Made by a program: the position numbers and the translations under genes. DNA of 64,000 nucleotides. It comes from Augochlora pura. Its lineage: Eukaryota; Arthropoda; Insecta; Hymenoptera; Halictidae. Below, one piece after another: positions 27,791 through 40,729 of this stretch (positions within the stretch are counted from its first letter, which is position 1; every line of letters begins with the position of its first letter). The stretch is taken from assembly GCF_028453695.1 (NCBI RefSeq), contig NC_135773.1, forward strand, positions 13,020,001 to 13,084,000, read 5' to 3'. The notes beneath the pieces are model-generated. The model did not search any database, was not told the origin of the DNA, and was given only the letters and a program-made list of their open reading frames with translations.

Positions 27791-28216
27791 TTGCAACAGT
27801 TAAAACAGTTTCCATATACCTCGCATAACCTGTAATCATTCAAATGCGTTTATTGCAACAGTTTGAACAATTTTCATATATCTCGCGTGAACCGCAATAT
27901 TTAAATTCCGTTTATTGCAACAGTGAGAAATATGTACCATACATCGTGTATGAGTTCCAACAATTAAATCGCGTTTATTGCAACAGTAAAGTTAACTATC
28001 ATATACATATATGTTATATTATAAGAGATCCAATAATTAAGTCGCTTTATTGCGATAGTAAAACTAGGTGTCATATTATTCTATAAGAGCTCCAATAATT
28101 AAATTTCGTTTATTGCAACAGTAAAATCTAGGTGGCATATATCTCGTGTTCATTAAGAATGGGTTTAATATAACCTGTGCGAAATCCAACAATTAAATTG
28201 CGTTTACCGCGATAGT
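27791..28216. repeat. Degenerate tandem repeat, unit about 62-63 bp, seven copies
   Basis: The core cgtttattgcaacagt, or variants, has its ttgcaacagt part at 27791, 27853, 27915, 27978, 28050, 28113 and 28207. Spacings are 62, 62, 63, 72, 63 and 94. Second shared blocks are catatatctcg and ccaataattaaat. Confidence 0.9.
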
Positions 28217-28219
28217 GAG

Positions 28220-31200
28220 AATAAGACGAAAAGTAAGAAAATGAAATTGGAAATGCAGGAACCTCGGCAATTATACTGCACTGGGCAAATCAGCGGAGGT
28301 TCGGTAATTAAAGGAACAAAGGCAAGATTACGTTGTAAGAGAAGCGCCGAAAGATTGATGTGAATCTTCGCAGCCGCGAACAGTGAAAATGAAAACGAAC
28401 GACCACGGTCAGGAGAATCATGTTTTCGTTGCCGCCTTCGCGTGGAATTCGGTGCTGCATTGTAAGCCCGCCGTGGAGGAAGAGCGAGACGAACAAGTGT
28501 TTCCGCGCGGAACAACAGGAGTGCATTTTGAAGCGCTGAATAATGGACCTCGCAACACGGTATTGTATCGGGGTATATCCTAATCAGATCCGGCCCGTTA
28601 TTTATTAACAATGCGAGGTTGACGAACACCCGGCCGGACGAGCACGATGCAAACAAGTTACAACGCTTTCATCGGGAATTATAAATACGCATCGCGTGCC
28701 GGTACACTTATTTTTAATCATGAATCTGTGTATTTATGCTAATGCGGAATGGGAAAGCGCTTGTTTAACGCGTTCACTGCCATGTTGCACAACTTTATTG
28801 ACGCAAAGTAACCTTCGGGACTACAGATACGATACAGCGAGTTTTATTGATGGAAAAGGAAATTCGATGGCTGAGAAATAAATTGTCAACTAATGTGAGG
28901 TTATACTGATTATCGTGAAAGTACAACTAACGTATCAATGAGCCATTCAACAAGCGCAAAATCTCGATAAAATCAACGCAATTTTTAGAAAACCCTCACT
29001 GATTCCTGATGATCAGGTTTTACGAGTTTATAGCAAAAATAGCTAAGTATAATTTAAATCAGAAATTTCACATCAGAAATGTGGCTTTTGTTGGAACAGG
29101 ATAAAAGGAAAAGACAATTGGGTCTAAGAAAAATCGCAAGAAATCTAGAAAAATTGAAAGGAGGAGATCTAAAAATTGAACCGATAGAGAACTAAAACTG
29201 AAACCGATGAAGGTCTGCACGAGTCTTGCCGGTTATACAGTAATATTTAAGATCAGCAAACGTATCCAAAGACAACCATTTACCAGCAAAATGTACTCCA
29301 GCAACAATTGAATCGAGCGAGAAATTCTTCTTGATATTTCAATCAAAAATATGTGCACACTATATTCCCAACGAATCTCGTTAGACTACGGCGACTCCAT
29401 TCTTGAGAAAGACGCAGTCGCCAAGGACAAATGATGAGCGCCATCTCTCCTCGAATAATACGATACAATTTTTATGATTCATCGCCTGAGGGACCCTGAA
29501 TTTCAAGCGGGAGAGCAAACGAAACTTCCTCGCCCGTATTACGAAATAAATAAATAGGAAATGAAGAAACCGATCCCAGGGAAGCAGCTTCTTCGTTAAT
29601 AACTTTAGGCGGGTCACTCTTACACATATAGAAATTACGCGTACCATATTGATTTTCTTGAAGGAGCATAAATAAAATGCTGACATTCACGCAAAAGTCT
29701 CGAGCGAACTGTACGACCGAGCGATGTTACCGTAGAGACTCGTTGGTTACGGAATTTCTAGGCATCGATAATTTGATTTCAGCTTCTTGTTTGTTCGCTC
29801 TCGCGTTAGCACTGTTTTTTCAGCGCGATAATATGCTGAACTCGGATAAAAATATTCTAGGGGAACTCCTTGGAAAGAACAGAGTTGAAGCCTTTTTATA
29901 GGGTGATACTTAAGGTTCATCTTGTTCGCGGTATTTTGAGATAATAGGGATAGCACAGGGGGTGAAATTTAATCTCGCAGTAATTTCGTAACAAGAATTG
30001 TCCTTCAGTCGTTAATGAAATAAAAATTACTTTATACATGACCCTTGTAGTCTGTTACCTGATTGAATTTTACCGTAATTAACAACATTTTCACAGAAGA
30101 ATGATATTCGAAAAGGAAAGAAAAGAAGCATCGACTAAGTGCAAAATTTTACTGCACTCTAATTTCTCGGTGTAGATAAAAATCGGCGTGAACTCGCGCG
30201 AATCGTTTGCCGAGCGAAAAGAAAAATGTAGACTACGAGAGAACGATCGATACGTGTCGCGATTTTACCGGACAGGCATTTTGCCGGCGCGATCGGAGAT
30301 CAAAGCGTCCGCCGACGGGGAACGATAAATTTTCACGCACGCTCGAACGTTCCGCGGGTGTGCTCGATCCGCGGCAATTTGCATTCGACGATGTCAGCTC
30401 AATTTGACGCCGTGTTCAAGGACTTTGCTGATAACGGCGGGCTCCTGCGAGAGTCCCGTTGCACGTATCGGCGATCGGAAAACGGAACTAGGTTGTAAAC
30501 GTGTAATAGGACCGCCTCAAAGGACTCGCGCTATCGTTTCCTAGCCGAGTAGTCGCGGCAGTTCCCGGCATTTATCGTCGAGGAAACCGGGAAACCAATG
30601 CGACAAGTGCGCCAGCTGCATTTTAAACACCTTCCACGCGGTTATCGCAGGTCGTTCGTCTCAATACAATTGCGGGCGGTTGCGTTACTGGTGCCGTTTC
30701 GCTGTCGCAGACTTTCCTCGCGGAATACTAGCCCTACGCGATTTCATTCTGGATTAGAACGATCGGCTACCATCGTCGCGCGTGTGTAACGGTCATGATC
30801 TCGTAGTTTGCATAAAGATGGTCCAATTTGATGCTCGTATTTGCAGGCGTAAATAGATTGAAAATGTGGAAATTGAACTCGGAAGACGTTAAAAGAATTG
30901 ATACATTGTTTGGAACTTTTCACTGTTATTAAAAGAAGAAAGACGTTTTCATGTAACTCGCGTTTCTCATGATTAACATGGAGAATTTTTCCTTCTGCAC
31001 AAAGATCCGCAGATATCTTTAGAAAGAACATCATACAAAACTGCAACTTTCTTCTGTCTAAGTTTATGTTGAACATTGTAATATTCTATGGGAAGTCTAC
31101 TATCTCTTGGCTTGGTTATTATTCTTACCACTTTTTTACGAACGAATATAACCGTTGTAACCATCGTTTGTATTTTATTATTATTTCATTGTTACTGTTG

Positions 31201-31270
31201 TTGTTATTATTATCATGTTGAATTTCTGTATAGAAATTAAAAAAGCATTTGGCCCATTGATGTTAAATAC
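28220..31270. other. No gene recognised
   Basis: GC-richer at 28.2-28.7 and 30.2-30.8 kb, AT-rich between. A 150-codon minus-strand frame at 28204-28656 begins in the GC-richer block and runs into the preceding tandem repeat, so it is not credible. Confidence 0.5.
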
Positions 31271-31274
31271 GTCG

Positions 31275-31446
31275 AAGTTAAATTGAAATTAAATTGAAAT
31301 TAAATTGAAATTAAATTGAAATTAAATTGAAATTAAATAGAAATTAAATAGAAATTAAATAAAAATTAAACAGAAATTAGATTGGAATTAAATGGAACTT
31401 AAATGGAAATTAAATTGAATTAAATTGTAATTAAACTCAATTTAAA
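31275..31446. repeat. 11-bp tandem repeat (GAAATTAAATT)n, about 15 copies
   Basis: Five or more near-perfect units at 31283-31340 grade into diverged units (tagaaattaaa, tggaaattaaa). The period is 11 bp, so AAATT/AAATT tracts recur once per helical turn. Confidence 0.92.
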
Positions 31447-31449
31447 GAG

Positions 31450-34200
31450 ATATATTGCGTCTACTACAACGATGATCGACAGGTTTGAGATAGACAAGGA
31501 AATAGAGGATCAAAAAATTGTCAAGAGTTTCGACATTGGAGAAAGAACAGAGGAAAGAAAGATCGATAGGTTTAAGAGAAAAACTAGATGAAAGGTTACT
31601 ATTTCACACTGGAAACTAGCATCGATAAACGGAGTAAGTACTTGGCAGAGAGCCGGTAAAACGGTGATCTGTTCTCCGAGTGGGTTAATCTAGTCGCTGA
31701 AACTTTCCCGATTTCTCGGCTTGGAGCGACTTTTCCGTGGTGGAAAAGCGAGCTTCCGGCACGTGGAATTGAATTATAGATACGTGACGGCGGTGGCCCA
31801 GTGACTTCAAGATCGTTTAAACGGTCCCGGAAGGATCACGTTTTGATTCGGCGGTAAGAGAAAGCTCGTCGACGGGAAAACGAGAAGAAAATGTAACGCG
31901 GGGTCGCTGGATAATCCGGGAAAAGGCGAACGGAGAATGGACGAGTGGCTGCATCGGAAGAATCTCATCGGAACACGAACGGGAACACGGTAAGAACCTT
32001 GACGGTTACAACCCTTGAATGTTCTCTGTTGTATTTTTATATTTTGCCCTCGGCGCAACCCGCTAATGGCTTTTTCTCGATATAATTCGAAATGGTCGCG
32101 AACGAACGACTCGTTCATGACGAGGCTCGAGATTCCCGTCGTATTGTAGATTATATGGTGTAGAATAACCTCGGTTATTCGAGCCTGTAATGGCTGAGCT
32201 TTCTGTTATGCGAACACGTTTCGGATGTCAATAGATTCATTGAAAGTGGTTTACACATAACGCTATAGAATTAAACAGGATTTAATCAAGGGTTCTAGCA
32301 GATCTGAACAAATTTCATTTCGAACAAAAATAAGTAATATCTATCTGTTTGAAGTAATAGCAATTTTGAACAGTGAGTTAGTTCGTTATCTGTTTATTTC
32401 AAATATGACAAAAGAAATAATTCTCAAAATAATATGCAACAAAAGGGTTTTACTATTCTATCAAACCTAGGATGATTTGCTTCATTCAAATTAAGCGCTG
32501 GACCTTAATTGGTCAACATAATTGGTAATTAACTAATTTTACAAATCACCCAACATTCCTCTATCCCTAGGTCCAAGAATTTCTTAAAATCTCAAATGAT
32601 TCGCCTTATTTTGGTTCTAACAATTTCACGAATTTTTACAAATGAATTAATTTGTTCATCTTCCTTTCAGAATGACAAAATGTGTGCTTACAATTTCGAT
32701 TACCAACTACCTGACCAATGCAGCATGGAGAAATTACGCAGAAATGTACGAGCATAAGATACCGTCATTTGTCCCGCTGCATCTTTGTAAACACATTCGA
32801 AGTTACCATAAATTACTGCTCCTTTGGGGGACGGGTTAATTGATGGTAAACAGCGGCCCGTGGCTCGGGGGTTGGTTTGTGCAGCAAAAACAGCGAAAAA
32901 AATGTTGCAGAGTAAACACAGCATCTCTTCGCTAGGAAACCGGAGAAAGGTAATGGTAAGAAGTTTTGTTACGTGTTTTGCAGACGCGGACGTATATAAA
33001 CGATCCCGGTCTGCCGCTGAAAACACAGCAGAGGATCTCCGTTATCCGGGGAGTTTCTTCTTTCGATAAAGGACCATTAACATTTCTTAGCAGGAAGAAA
33101 GGAGACGTGGGTAACTGAGGAGAAGATGCAACACGTTTCTCCTTTCTTGTTCCCCGGTGTTGGGAAACTAAAACCGAGACTACTTTTTGGACTGGTCGCA
33201 AGGTCTCCGATGGAGATTGTAGCTATCTATGTTGCCAACGTATGAATGCACTGTGTCGAAAAATTATTTTCACCAATTATTTATAACCAAGAATTTTACC
33301 TATCCTTACATCATATATTGCAATCTATATTATAATATATTCTTATCCATTCTTTATATTATATCTATATTATATTCTTTATATTATATATTATAAATAT
33401 TACCATGAATTACGTTTAACTGCAATGGAACTGCGTTATAATAAAAGAAAAAGAGTTTTCTAAAGTAACAAATAAGATAATGGAGCCGGTTACTGAGATG
33501 GGACAAATTGCCGTGCCTTTGGTTTGTCTCCGAACATAATCATTTTTATGTTTATCGAATAAGACAAATTAAATATTTAAGTAACTGTTTAAGTAAATTT
33601 AAATGACCGTCTCCACTATTCCTAGTATACTTGAATGAACAGTGAAATATTAACAGCAAGACGATAGCGATGTTTCAGTGTGCTTTAGTTACGTAACGAC
33701 TTCGTGTTATTTACGGCTTAATAATATTTATTCGGGCTTATTTTTAGTTCCGCTACTGCAACGACGCAACAACAAGATTGATTTTTATTTAATTACAGTT
33801 TCTTCGAGCAACGGCGTCACTCTGCCTAGTCCGCCGTTGAAATGTATCGCGTTATACATAATACACTTTCTTAGTGGATTACATGGTCACTCGATGCTTG
33901 TGTGTATTGATTAGTCGAGTAAGGCCTAGTAAGCAAGCTATAATATCATAAATTATTTTTTCAGTTTGTTTTAACGATCATCCACCCCTCGTATCAATTT
34001 GACACAGTTTTCACGGACATTGAAGAAATAATCTATTCTATACATCGTTTTATTACTTCTGAACAACGTGAATAAGCGACATTAAAACTTGTCTCGCCTC
34101 GTTATAAGTTTTCGTTCTTAAAGAAGAAATTTGCGATATTAATTATTCCATCTTATTCATTTCTTAGCATTGCATCTATTTAATATCAAGGGACAGATCA
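31450..34200. other. No gene recognised
   Basis: GC-richer at 31.63-32.12 and 32.8-33.2 kb; an ATATT-rich patch at 33.3-33.4 kb. Frames up to 108 codons lack any recognised motif. Confidence 0.5.
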
Positions 34201-34210
34201 TGCCACGGAA

Positions 34211-34600
34211 ATGACGGAAGAATCAGGGTTAAACAAGAGTGAACATCGTGCGAAAATTATCAAATTGTTAGAGGGTGCGCACCACCGATTCCTGAGATGT
34301 GTTTCCAATAAAACCCATAAACCGGTATCTGTAATGAGTCACAATTTCGATAACATTCTTGACGTCATGAGCTTGCATACTTTTGAAAGAACAGGATTAC
34401 CAGTGGATCTTATTTGTCTATTTGAAGTTTCCAATAATGTTATCGATAATCGTCTTTATTCGGCCTACTTACAGTTAGTCATTAAAATTTCATGTCTTAT
34501 AATTAATCTTTACGTTGCGTTCATTTTTATTAATATTTCCTTACTTAATATTATAGATCTTTGTCCATTAAATAAATAAATAAACAAACGAATAAAAGGA
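34211..34600 (+). pseudogene. Decayed non-LTR retrotransposon (LINE) 3' end
   Basis: A 122-codon frame includes AHHRFLRCVSNKTHKP, then LDVMSLHTFERTGLPVDLIC and LFEVSNNVIDNRL. This is the layout of the extreme C terminus of jockey/CR1-type reverse transcriptase polyproteins (Q-R-R-F-L-R-x-x, then L-x-x-L-x-x-R-R-x-x-D-L-x-F-L-(Y/F)-K-(L/V)-x-N-x-x-I-D). It is followed at once by an AT-rich stretch ending in taaataaataaataaacaaa, typical of a LINE 3' tail. Upstream polymerase motifs are absent, so it is a 5'-truncated relic. Family recognition is by eye. Confidence 0.7.
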
Positions 34601-35289
34601 TAATAGGAATTAAGTATTCAACTCATAAATGTCGTTAAATAATTAACCCTAAATAATCGAGCCTATACACACAACCCTCTTTGAATTTACATAACTATAC
34701 TAATGTATTATTTCGCGTTTCTTCTTGCCTAAAAAATCGCCGGTCTCGCTGGCTTCTTATAAACCTCTGTCACGTTAATTTCACCCAGTTAATTATTTCC
34801 AACATAACTACCTTCAATATAATATTTCCCCCATAATCTTCCAACACACGTACACGATGCGATCAATAAGAAACCAGACTCCGTAAGTTTCCGTGCGACA
34901 GCATCGGATAAAGTTTAATGGGTCTATGTCAGATCATCGCAATTTGATAAAACAGCTGCACGTCGAACCCTACACTTTCTAGAAGCATCGGCATCCGGCG
35001 GATCCACACGATAGCGGTTCGATTAAATTGATCATACGTGTGTATCGGTGTATTCATAGTCCGATGAAATTTGACAGAGCGATACACAAGGGGGTACACA
35101 GAAGCGACCCGCAAAACCGTTAAACCGTATCTGATATCGACTCAGAGAAACTGATCCAGTTCGGTATCCTTTTCATCACACCTCGCACACGTGTACACAC
35201 CGAACAGAAAGTATTACTACGCGAGAAGCATATCAGAGAGACGATACTTCGTGTAGAAATGAATAAAAACCGGATACAAACCCGGTGGC

Positions 35290-35750
35290 AAATTTTATTC
35301 AACATTTTCCACTCAGTTCTACACAAAGGATTCCTCTTGCCTTCTCTATGAATACTTTTGCATCGCGTTTGAATGCGCACAGCAGTCAAAAGTATTGCAT
35401 GCGAGACGTTCCACAGGTGAAAAGGAATGAAAATGACAAAATCGTATACTTTTGGTTCAGGTTTCCAGACACGACTCTATTAACAACTAAGACTTTAATA
35501 AACTAGTTGCGCATTCCAGTGATTTCTGCACAATTAATCATCTCTCCCATTCTCTTCGAATACTTCCGCATGAGAAATGATTCCTTCTGTGATAACGAAT
35601 GGAGACTGTAAAGTTTGCAGTTTGTTGAAAAGGCTGTATTCAACATTTTTCATTCATTTTTGCAGGAACGTCTTCGCCTATTTCTCGTAGAATACTTTTG
35701 TACCACGTTGCAATGCACATTGCAGCCAAAATTATTGCGAAAGCATCCAA
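35290..35750. repeat. Diverged direct duplication, about 110-bp segments 345 bp apart
   Basis: The segment 35290-35400 (attcaacattttcc ... gaatacttttgcatcgcg ... gcgcacagcag) is matched at 35635-35750 (attcaacatttttc ... gaatacttttgtaccacg ... gcacattgcag). A weaker partial third copy (attctattcaacaatttt) starts near 35853. Confidence 0.65.
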
Positions 35751-35869
35751 CACATGATTCCTCGTATAAAAAGTGAATAAAAACTGCAATATAGTGTCCT
35801 TAAATCCCATATTGGCAAAATCTATTTTCACAGAAACTAAGCATCCGATGACCAAATTCTATTCAACAA

Positions 35870-38510
35870 TTTTGCAACGACATCTGCGAAAGGAAACCAT
35901 TGCTAGCTTCTGCAATTCTCTCGGCTGCTGTGCAAAACAAAGAGAAATTGTCTGTGTTTCACGGAAGAAGCATCGACGAAGATGGAACGAGAATCCGTAG
36001 GATTTAGGGTAGCGTGAGGCAGAGATCTAAATCATCGCATAAAGAGGGTGTTCTCGTGCAGCTAATTTCACGCGTGAAATTTCCCTTGAAAACAAAAAGT
36101 AGGGGATAGAGAACAGCTACAATGGGAGGGTGGAAATGTTTCTTCTCACCCTTCGTTATCCTCCTTGTTCTCCTCGTCGGCCATGGTTCACTGCCTTCTT
36201 TTCGTCTACCAAGGATACAGTTTCTCGAACGAAGGGGACATTCGGTTAGATAACGAAACGTGTCCCTCGCAACGCGCCGATTACCCGCGAACAACGATCT
36301 GCGATACAACGAACCCGAACAAGAACAAAAGAACTATGCCAGAGTGATCTGAAACGAAACTGCGAGATGCTCGATACCAAGTTTTGCTCGACTGGCGCGT
36401 ACGAAGTAGCCCAAGGCATTGCCAACTGTTAGGGCTTCGGAAATCCCGCAAGCACACAATTCTATTTTGTATAATGCCATAATGCCATTAAGGCTATCCT
36501 ATATTGGCGTTCGTTGTCCACATGCGGTGTGTCGTGAGATCGCTAGAGCAGCCAGACGACGGAAAATGGGCGCGAGAAGCGACCGTTTTAACCCTTAAGC
36601 TGCGTTAGGTGAGTATACTCGTCTATGAAATATGTCAAATATATTGAAATATTATGCAATATTAAATAAAATAAAGTTATTAACATTAACATTATATAAT
36701 ATATATAATTACGATAATAATTAACAATATTCACAATTTTTATTTATTTTATTCGAAATATTTCTCGAACAAAACTTCTGGGGTTACCAAAAACGATGCG
36801 TGTATCTGCCTTATCAATAAAGCAAGCGTGCAAGAGATAATGATTTTTGCCTGATTTTTCTAAGAAATCGACCACAGTGTGTCGTGATAAAAAAATATGT
36901 GGCGAATACCTCCGCCATTCGCCAGCAGATGGATTCCTTTCCCACAACTACCTAAAACCGTCCCGATTTGTATATACACCGAAACCGTTCTTGCCCTTAT
37001 CCCTGTCTATTACTTCATTTTTTCCGGTAAGCCGGTAACTACTGGCAGGCACGGGTCTTCCCATATCACTACACAACCAAAAAAAAAAAAGGCCTTATCC
37101 CTATCTAAGGCAGGGCCTGCTAGAACGCCTTACTGACGAGTTCCCTAGCGGGCCCGGTACGAAACAGTCTCCCCTCTCTTTTTCCCGCTCCTCGCGTTAC
37201 AAATACAATTGCAAACTAGGTATTGACAATTAATTCACAGAGCGGATATACGTTACAGAATGTTGTCGAAGGAATTATTTAGACAGTTACGCGAAACATG
37301 AACGTAACGAAAATAAAGCAGAAAATATATTGGAAAAATTTGAGACACTGTTCTCGTCTTTTCAACTTGCTAGAATTCATGAGAAAATAAATAAACTTCC
37401 ATCTACCTTTTTTTGTTCGTATTGTTTCAAGAAACAGCTATTGTATAGAGATTCGCAATTTAATAATCGAGATACTTCAACGTTGTGAGCTAAAGGAAAC
37501 ACAATGTAGAAGAAATATTGATAATACGAAACAGTTGATTCGCGAAAGCTAGCAGAAAATATAAAAGTTTGTCCATTAAAACGAAACCTGAAATATTCCA
37601 TGCAATAATCTTTTGTCTGACGAATATACGTATTATAAACGTTCCACTTTATCCTATTAGAATTCTCATTTGTGGAAATTACTGCATAAAATAACGGATT
37701 TTAGTATAAAAATTTGGTTAGCGACGCCTCTGTAAAGTTTCATTAAACGCTCTTTTATTTAAAATTAAAACTGTAGCATTTGTAACGTAGCTTAGCGGTG
37801 AATATGGCTGATTATCGTCCACCTACAGTAGAATTAATCAGCGCACGCTGCTTGTACAGTCATTTTACAAAGTTTTATTATTCGTAATGAATTACTCTTT
37901 TGCCGAGGGTGAAATGCAATACGTTATACGTAGAACCGAGTGTTTGCGGGGCTCTGAAATATTGTTATGTAACGTATGAGCACCATTTTTGAACGTCAAA
38001 GGTATGTGAGAGATAGCTTGCGCGAAAAAAAATGCTTACAAACAAAATGGACGCGAACCATTCTGTTTATTTTGCGAAAAACGTTGTCGCAGTTTTATCA
38101 TGATATTTCCCAAAACAGCTAAAGACCAGACATGAAAATGTTTTTATTCCGGAAAAATTCGATAAACCATACTCTCTGAAAATTATTGCATTCTTTCAAT
38201 TTTCAAAAAATCATAAAATATTCGAAAATTCCACCGTCACTCGTTTATTTTAAATTGAAACAAAATATCCATTGTTTCATTATCGATACAATAAATTTCG
38301 ACAGACAAATCTCAACGAAATCGGTGCATCAGATGCATCAGTCGAAAATTAATGTCAGAATCTGATCAAACATTTGCGTCATCCACGCTGACAAGGTAGC
38401 TAAAGTGTTAGAAATATAATGTATGCAATGCTTCGCAGAAGATGATGTAATCTGACAAGCAGAGCGTGCATCGTGTTAGATGGTCAGAACAAGCAAGGAT
38501 TCCGTGAGAC
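35870..38510. other. No gene recognised
   Basis: Mixed composition. It holds an A12 run near 37079, AT-rich DNA with tata motifs near 36.65-36.75 kb, and a GC-richer block at 36.9-37.2 kb. No frame with protein-family features. Confidence 0.5.
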
Positions 38511-38515
38511 AGGCA

Positions 38516-38564
38516 GGGGGGGGGGGGGGGAGTAAGGAGGGTAGGGGAGAGAGAGAGAGAGAGA
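38516..38564. repeat. G15 run followed by (GA)n
   Basis: Fifteen G, then agtaaggagggtagggg and eight or so GA units. Guanine-quadruplex forming potential on the plus strand. Confidence 0.9.
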
Positions 38565-38769
38565 AAGAATCGATTGTCCTGCAGTCGATCGCGGCTACAA
38601 TACATGTCGAGATTAGAGATGACAATAAAGCCAGGTACGAAAGTTATTATCGTGGTTGCCGCGACACGGCTACCGAAATCGGAAAAATGGAAAGGATTTT
38701 CGTCAGAAAACAGGCTTCTCGTAAAGCGAACTGACATTTTAATCCAGCTTATATAGAAACACTAAATGG

Positions 38770-39090
38770 CTGCCTGCCACATTCCTCCACACGTATAGAC
38801 CACGTCACAGAATTATTATACGTGCGCAAGAAGATTATGGGATTACGCAAGAGTTCTAGGCGGACCGAGAAGATGCAACTGATAAAAGAAGAAAGGCTGA
38901 TTTCAGTTTATCGCACTTTAACGCATCGAGTAGTCTGCTGTATGCGAATCAAGCCGATTTTAGAAGATCGGTTAGAAACCCGAAGAGTCCTGAAGATGTT
39001 CTGAAGACTCTGAAGAAGGAGCCTCGAGAAGTCTGTAGACGCTGCAAGGGATCAAGAATGTCTTAAACTCTCAAAGTCCAAGAAGAATCT
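38770..39090. other. No gene recognised
   Basis: Purine-rich plus strand with a run of gaaga/ctgaag words near 38.96-39.03 kb; a 60-codon frame here has no family features. Confidence 0.45.
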
Positions 39091-39099
39091 TGTCATGAT

Positions 39100-39285
39100 T
39101 TTCCCAGAATTTTGCCAGGATTTTTATACGGTCTTTCCAGGATCTTGATCTAGGTTACTTGCCAGGACCTTATTCAAGGTTTCTTTCTAGAATCTCCATC
39201 CAGTCTTGCCAGGATCTTCATCTAGGTTTTTTGGCAGGACCTTGATTTAGATTTCCTGCCAGAATCTTTATCTTGGTCCCTTGTA
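39100..39285. repeat. Degenerate minisatellite, unit 22-25 bp
   Basis: The core ttgccaggatcttgatctag and variants start near 39103, 39114, 39136, 39161, 39186, 39208, 39233 and 39257. Later spacings are 22-25 bp. A 77-codon minus-strand frame passes through it. Confidence 0.85.
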
Positions 39286-39784
39286 TCATAAATTCAATGC
39301 TTGTTCCATCGAAATTGTTAAGTTCTATATTACTTGCATCTAGTTTGATAGATCCCCTGCTATCCAGACAGAGTTCAAGGAGTCCCTTGCGAGCTGCATC
39401 AAGTTTGATAAGTTTATAATTACCTATACGAATACATTCTCTATCCAGCACCTATACGATGAACTATAAGAGTCCTAAATATTCACTGAATATTTAGCAA
39501 GGTGTTCACATTTCCTCTGAGGTCTAAGACTCTCTTGATTAACTTCCTACATCTTTATCCTTTGCTCAATACGTCCTTGCGCTCATTTGAATGCAGTTTA
39601 TACAATGCATTTCATACAAACGGCTGTTATACTGGCATCGTAATAAATTGCAAATAGAAAGAGTGTATTAATCTAATTCTAAATGAAGGGTCCATTGTAT
39701 TTTTGTATTAGCTGATATATAAAATAATAATAACGTAATGAGACTTTGACCACGAAATCAAACAAGATCGGAATCACGAATGCA

Positions 39785-39930
39785 AAGTTGGGCATTATTT
39801 AAATAAGATTTTATTCGAACAAAATTTCAAATACAATTTTTAAGACTAATTTTTACTATATCACTTGAATAAAATTGTATTTGTTTAACGTTTCGAATAA
39901 ATTCTACGAATAAAACATTATTCGTCATTG
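39785..39930. repeat. ATTCGAATA-rich repeat related to the one at 4.03 kb
   Basis: It begins caaagttgggcattattt, a hAT-like terminus similar to those at 22.8 kb, then ttattcgaacaaaattt, cgaataaattctacgaataa and attattcgtcattgg, which mirror words at 4.05-4.18 kb. Confidence 0.5.
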
Positions 39931-40029
39931 GAACAATGACTGTGTGTTCAATTTAATGAACCATTTGTATAAAATATTTGCTAGACTCTATATAGATGGA
40001 CTCCTAAATATGTATATTCATAAGCTACG

Positions 40030-40720
40030 TAGTGTATGTACATTTTCTCAAAGGTTGTGCACTGTTCAGCTCTTCGTCATTGTCTCTTCCTGCTACATTC
40101 GTTTGCATGCGGTTTAACGGGTCGTGCATCGTTCGCATCCACTTTTATGGATTCCGAGCCAGGTTTTATGGACATTGTCATCCACACCGTGTCATCCGCG
40201 ACACTTGACGATATATGAAGAACCGCCGATATTTTCGCAACTCATAGTGTTCCATAGCCCTAACAAAATAACGGGGCGCACTGTGACCAGTCTTATCGTG
40301 CCCATAGGCACAATAGAAACCAGGGTTTCTATAGCCCGCAGCATCAGGGACAGCCCGACACAGAAGAACGTTGTTCGTTTTCCTGTTCGCACCGTAGCGC
40401 GGTTGACACTTTCGCCGGCGCACGATGCACTCTGCCGCGGTGCAGCTCAGTGCATTACCAAGGCTATTGTTGAAATGTAACGAAGCATCGTTCTAGAAGT
40501 CGCCCGATGTCCCGGCGACAACTAATACGGTCTTGTTCAATTTCCTGCCCGGGTAACCAGGAAACGTACCCGTCGATCGAATTCTCCATCGAGCGTCTGC
40601 GCTTGGCACTTTCAACAGGTGTTGACGAGGGATTCCGAATCCCTGCGATGAAATACGCGATTACGAGTGACTCAATTCTTCCTCCTTGATCCGCGAAAAG
40701 CGGAACTGTACGGAACTTCG
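40030..40720. other. GC-richer block with overlapping open frames, function unknown
   Basis: A CG-rich block in AT-rich DNA. Frames of 118 codons (plus strand) and 81 codons (minus strand) overlap head to head. The minus frame (RAVPDAAGYRNPGFYCAYG) looks less biased than most here, but I recognise no family and found no flanking exons. Could be a decayed transposon gene or an unexpressed GC block. Confidence 0.35.
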
Positions 40721-40729
40721 CGTTGAGAT

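Noticed and set aside
27791..28216. CRISPR-like regular repeats
   Set aside because: The unit is about 62 bp with diverged cores and diverged repeats in a eukaryotic genome; it is a decayed minisatellite.
28204..28656. 150-codon minus-strand frame
   Set aside because: It overlaps an antisense frame, runs into a tandem repeat, and has no recognisable motif.
40124..40480. 118-codon plus-strand frame and overlapping minus-strand frames
   Set aside because: Mutually exclusive open frames in a GC-richer block; none recognised, so recorded only as a region.
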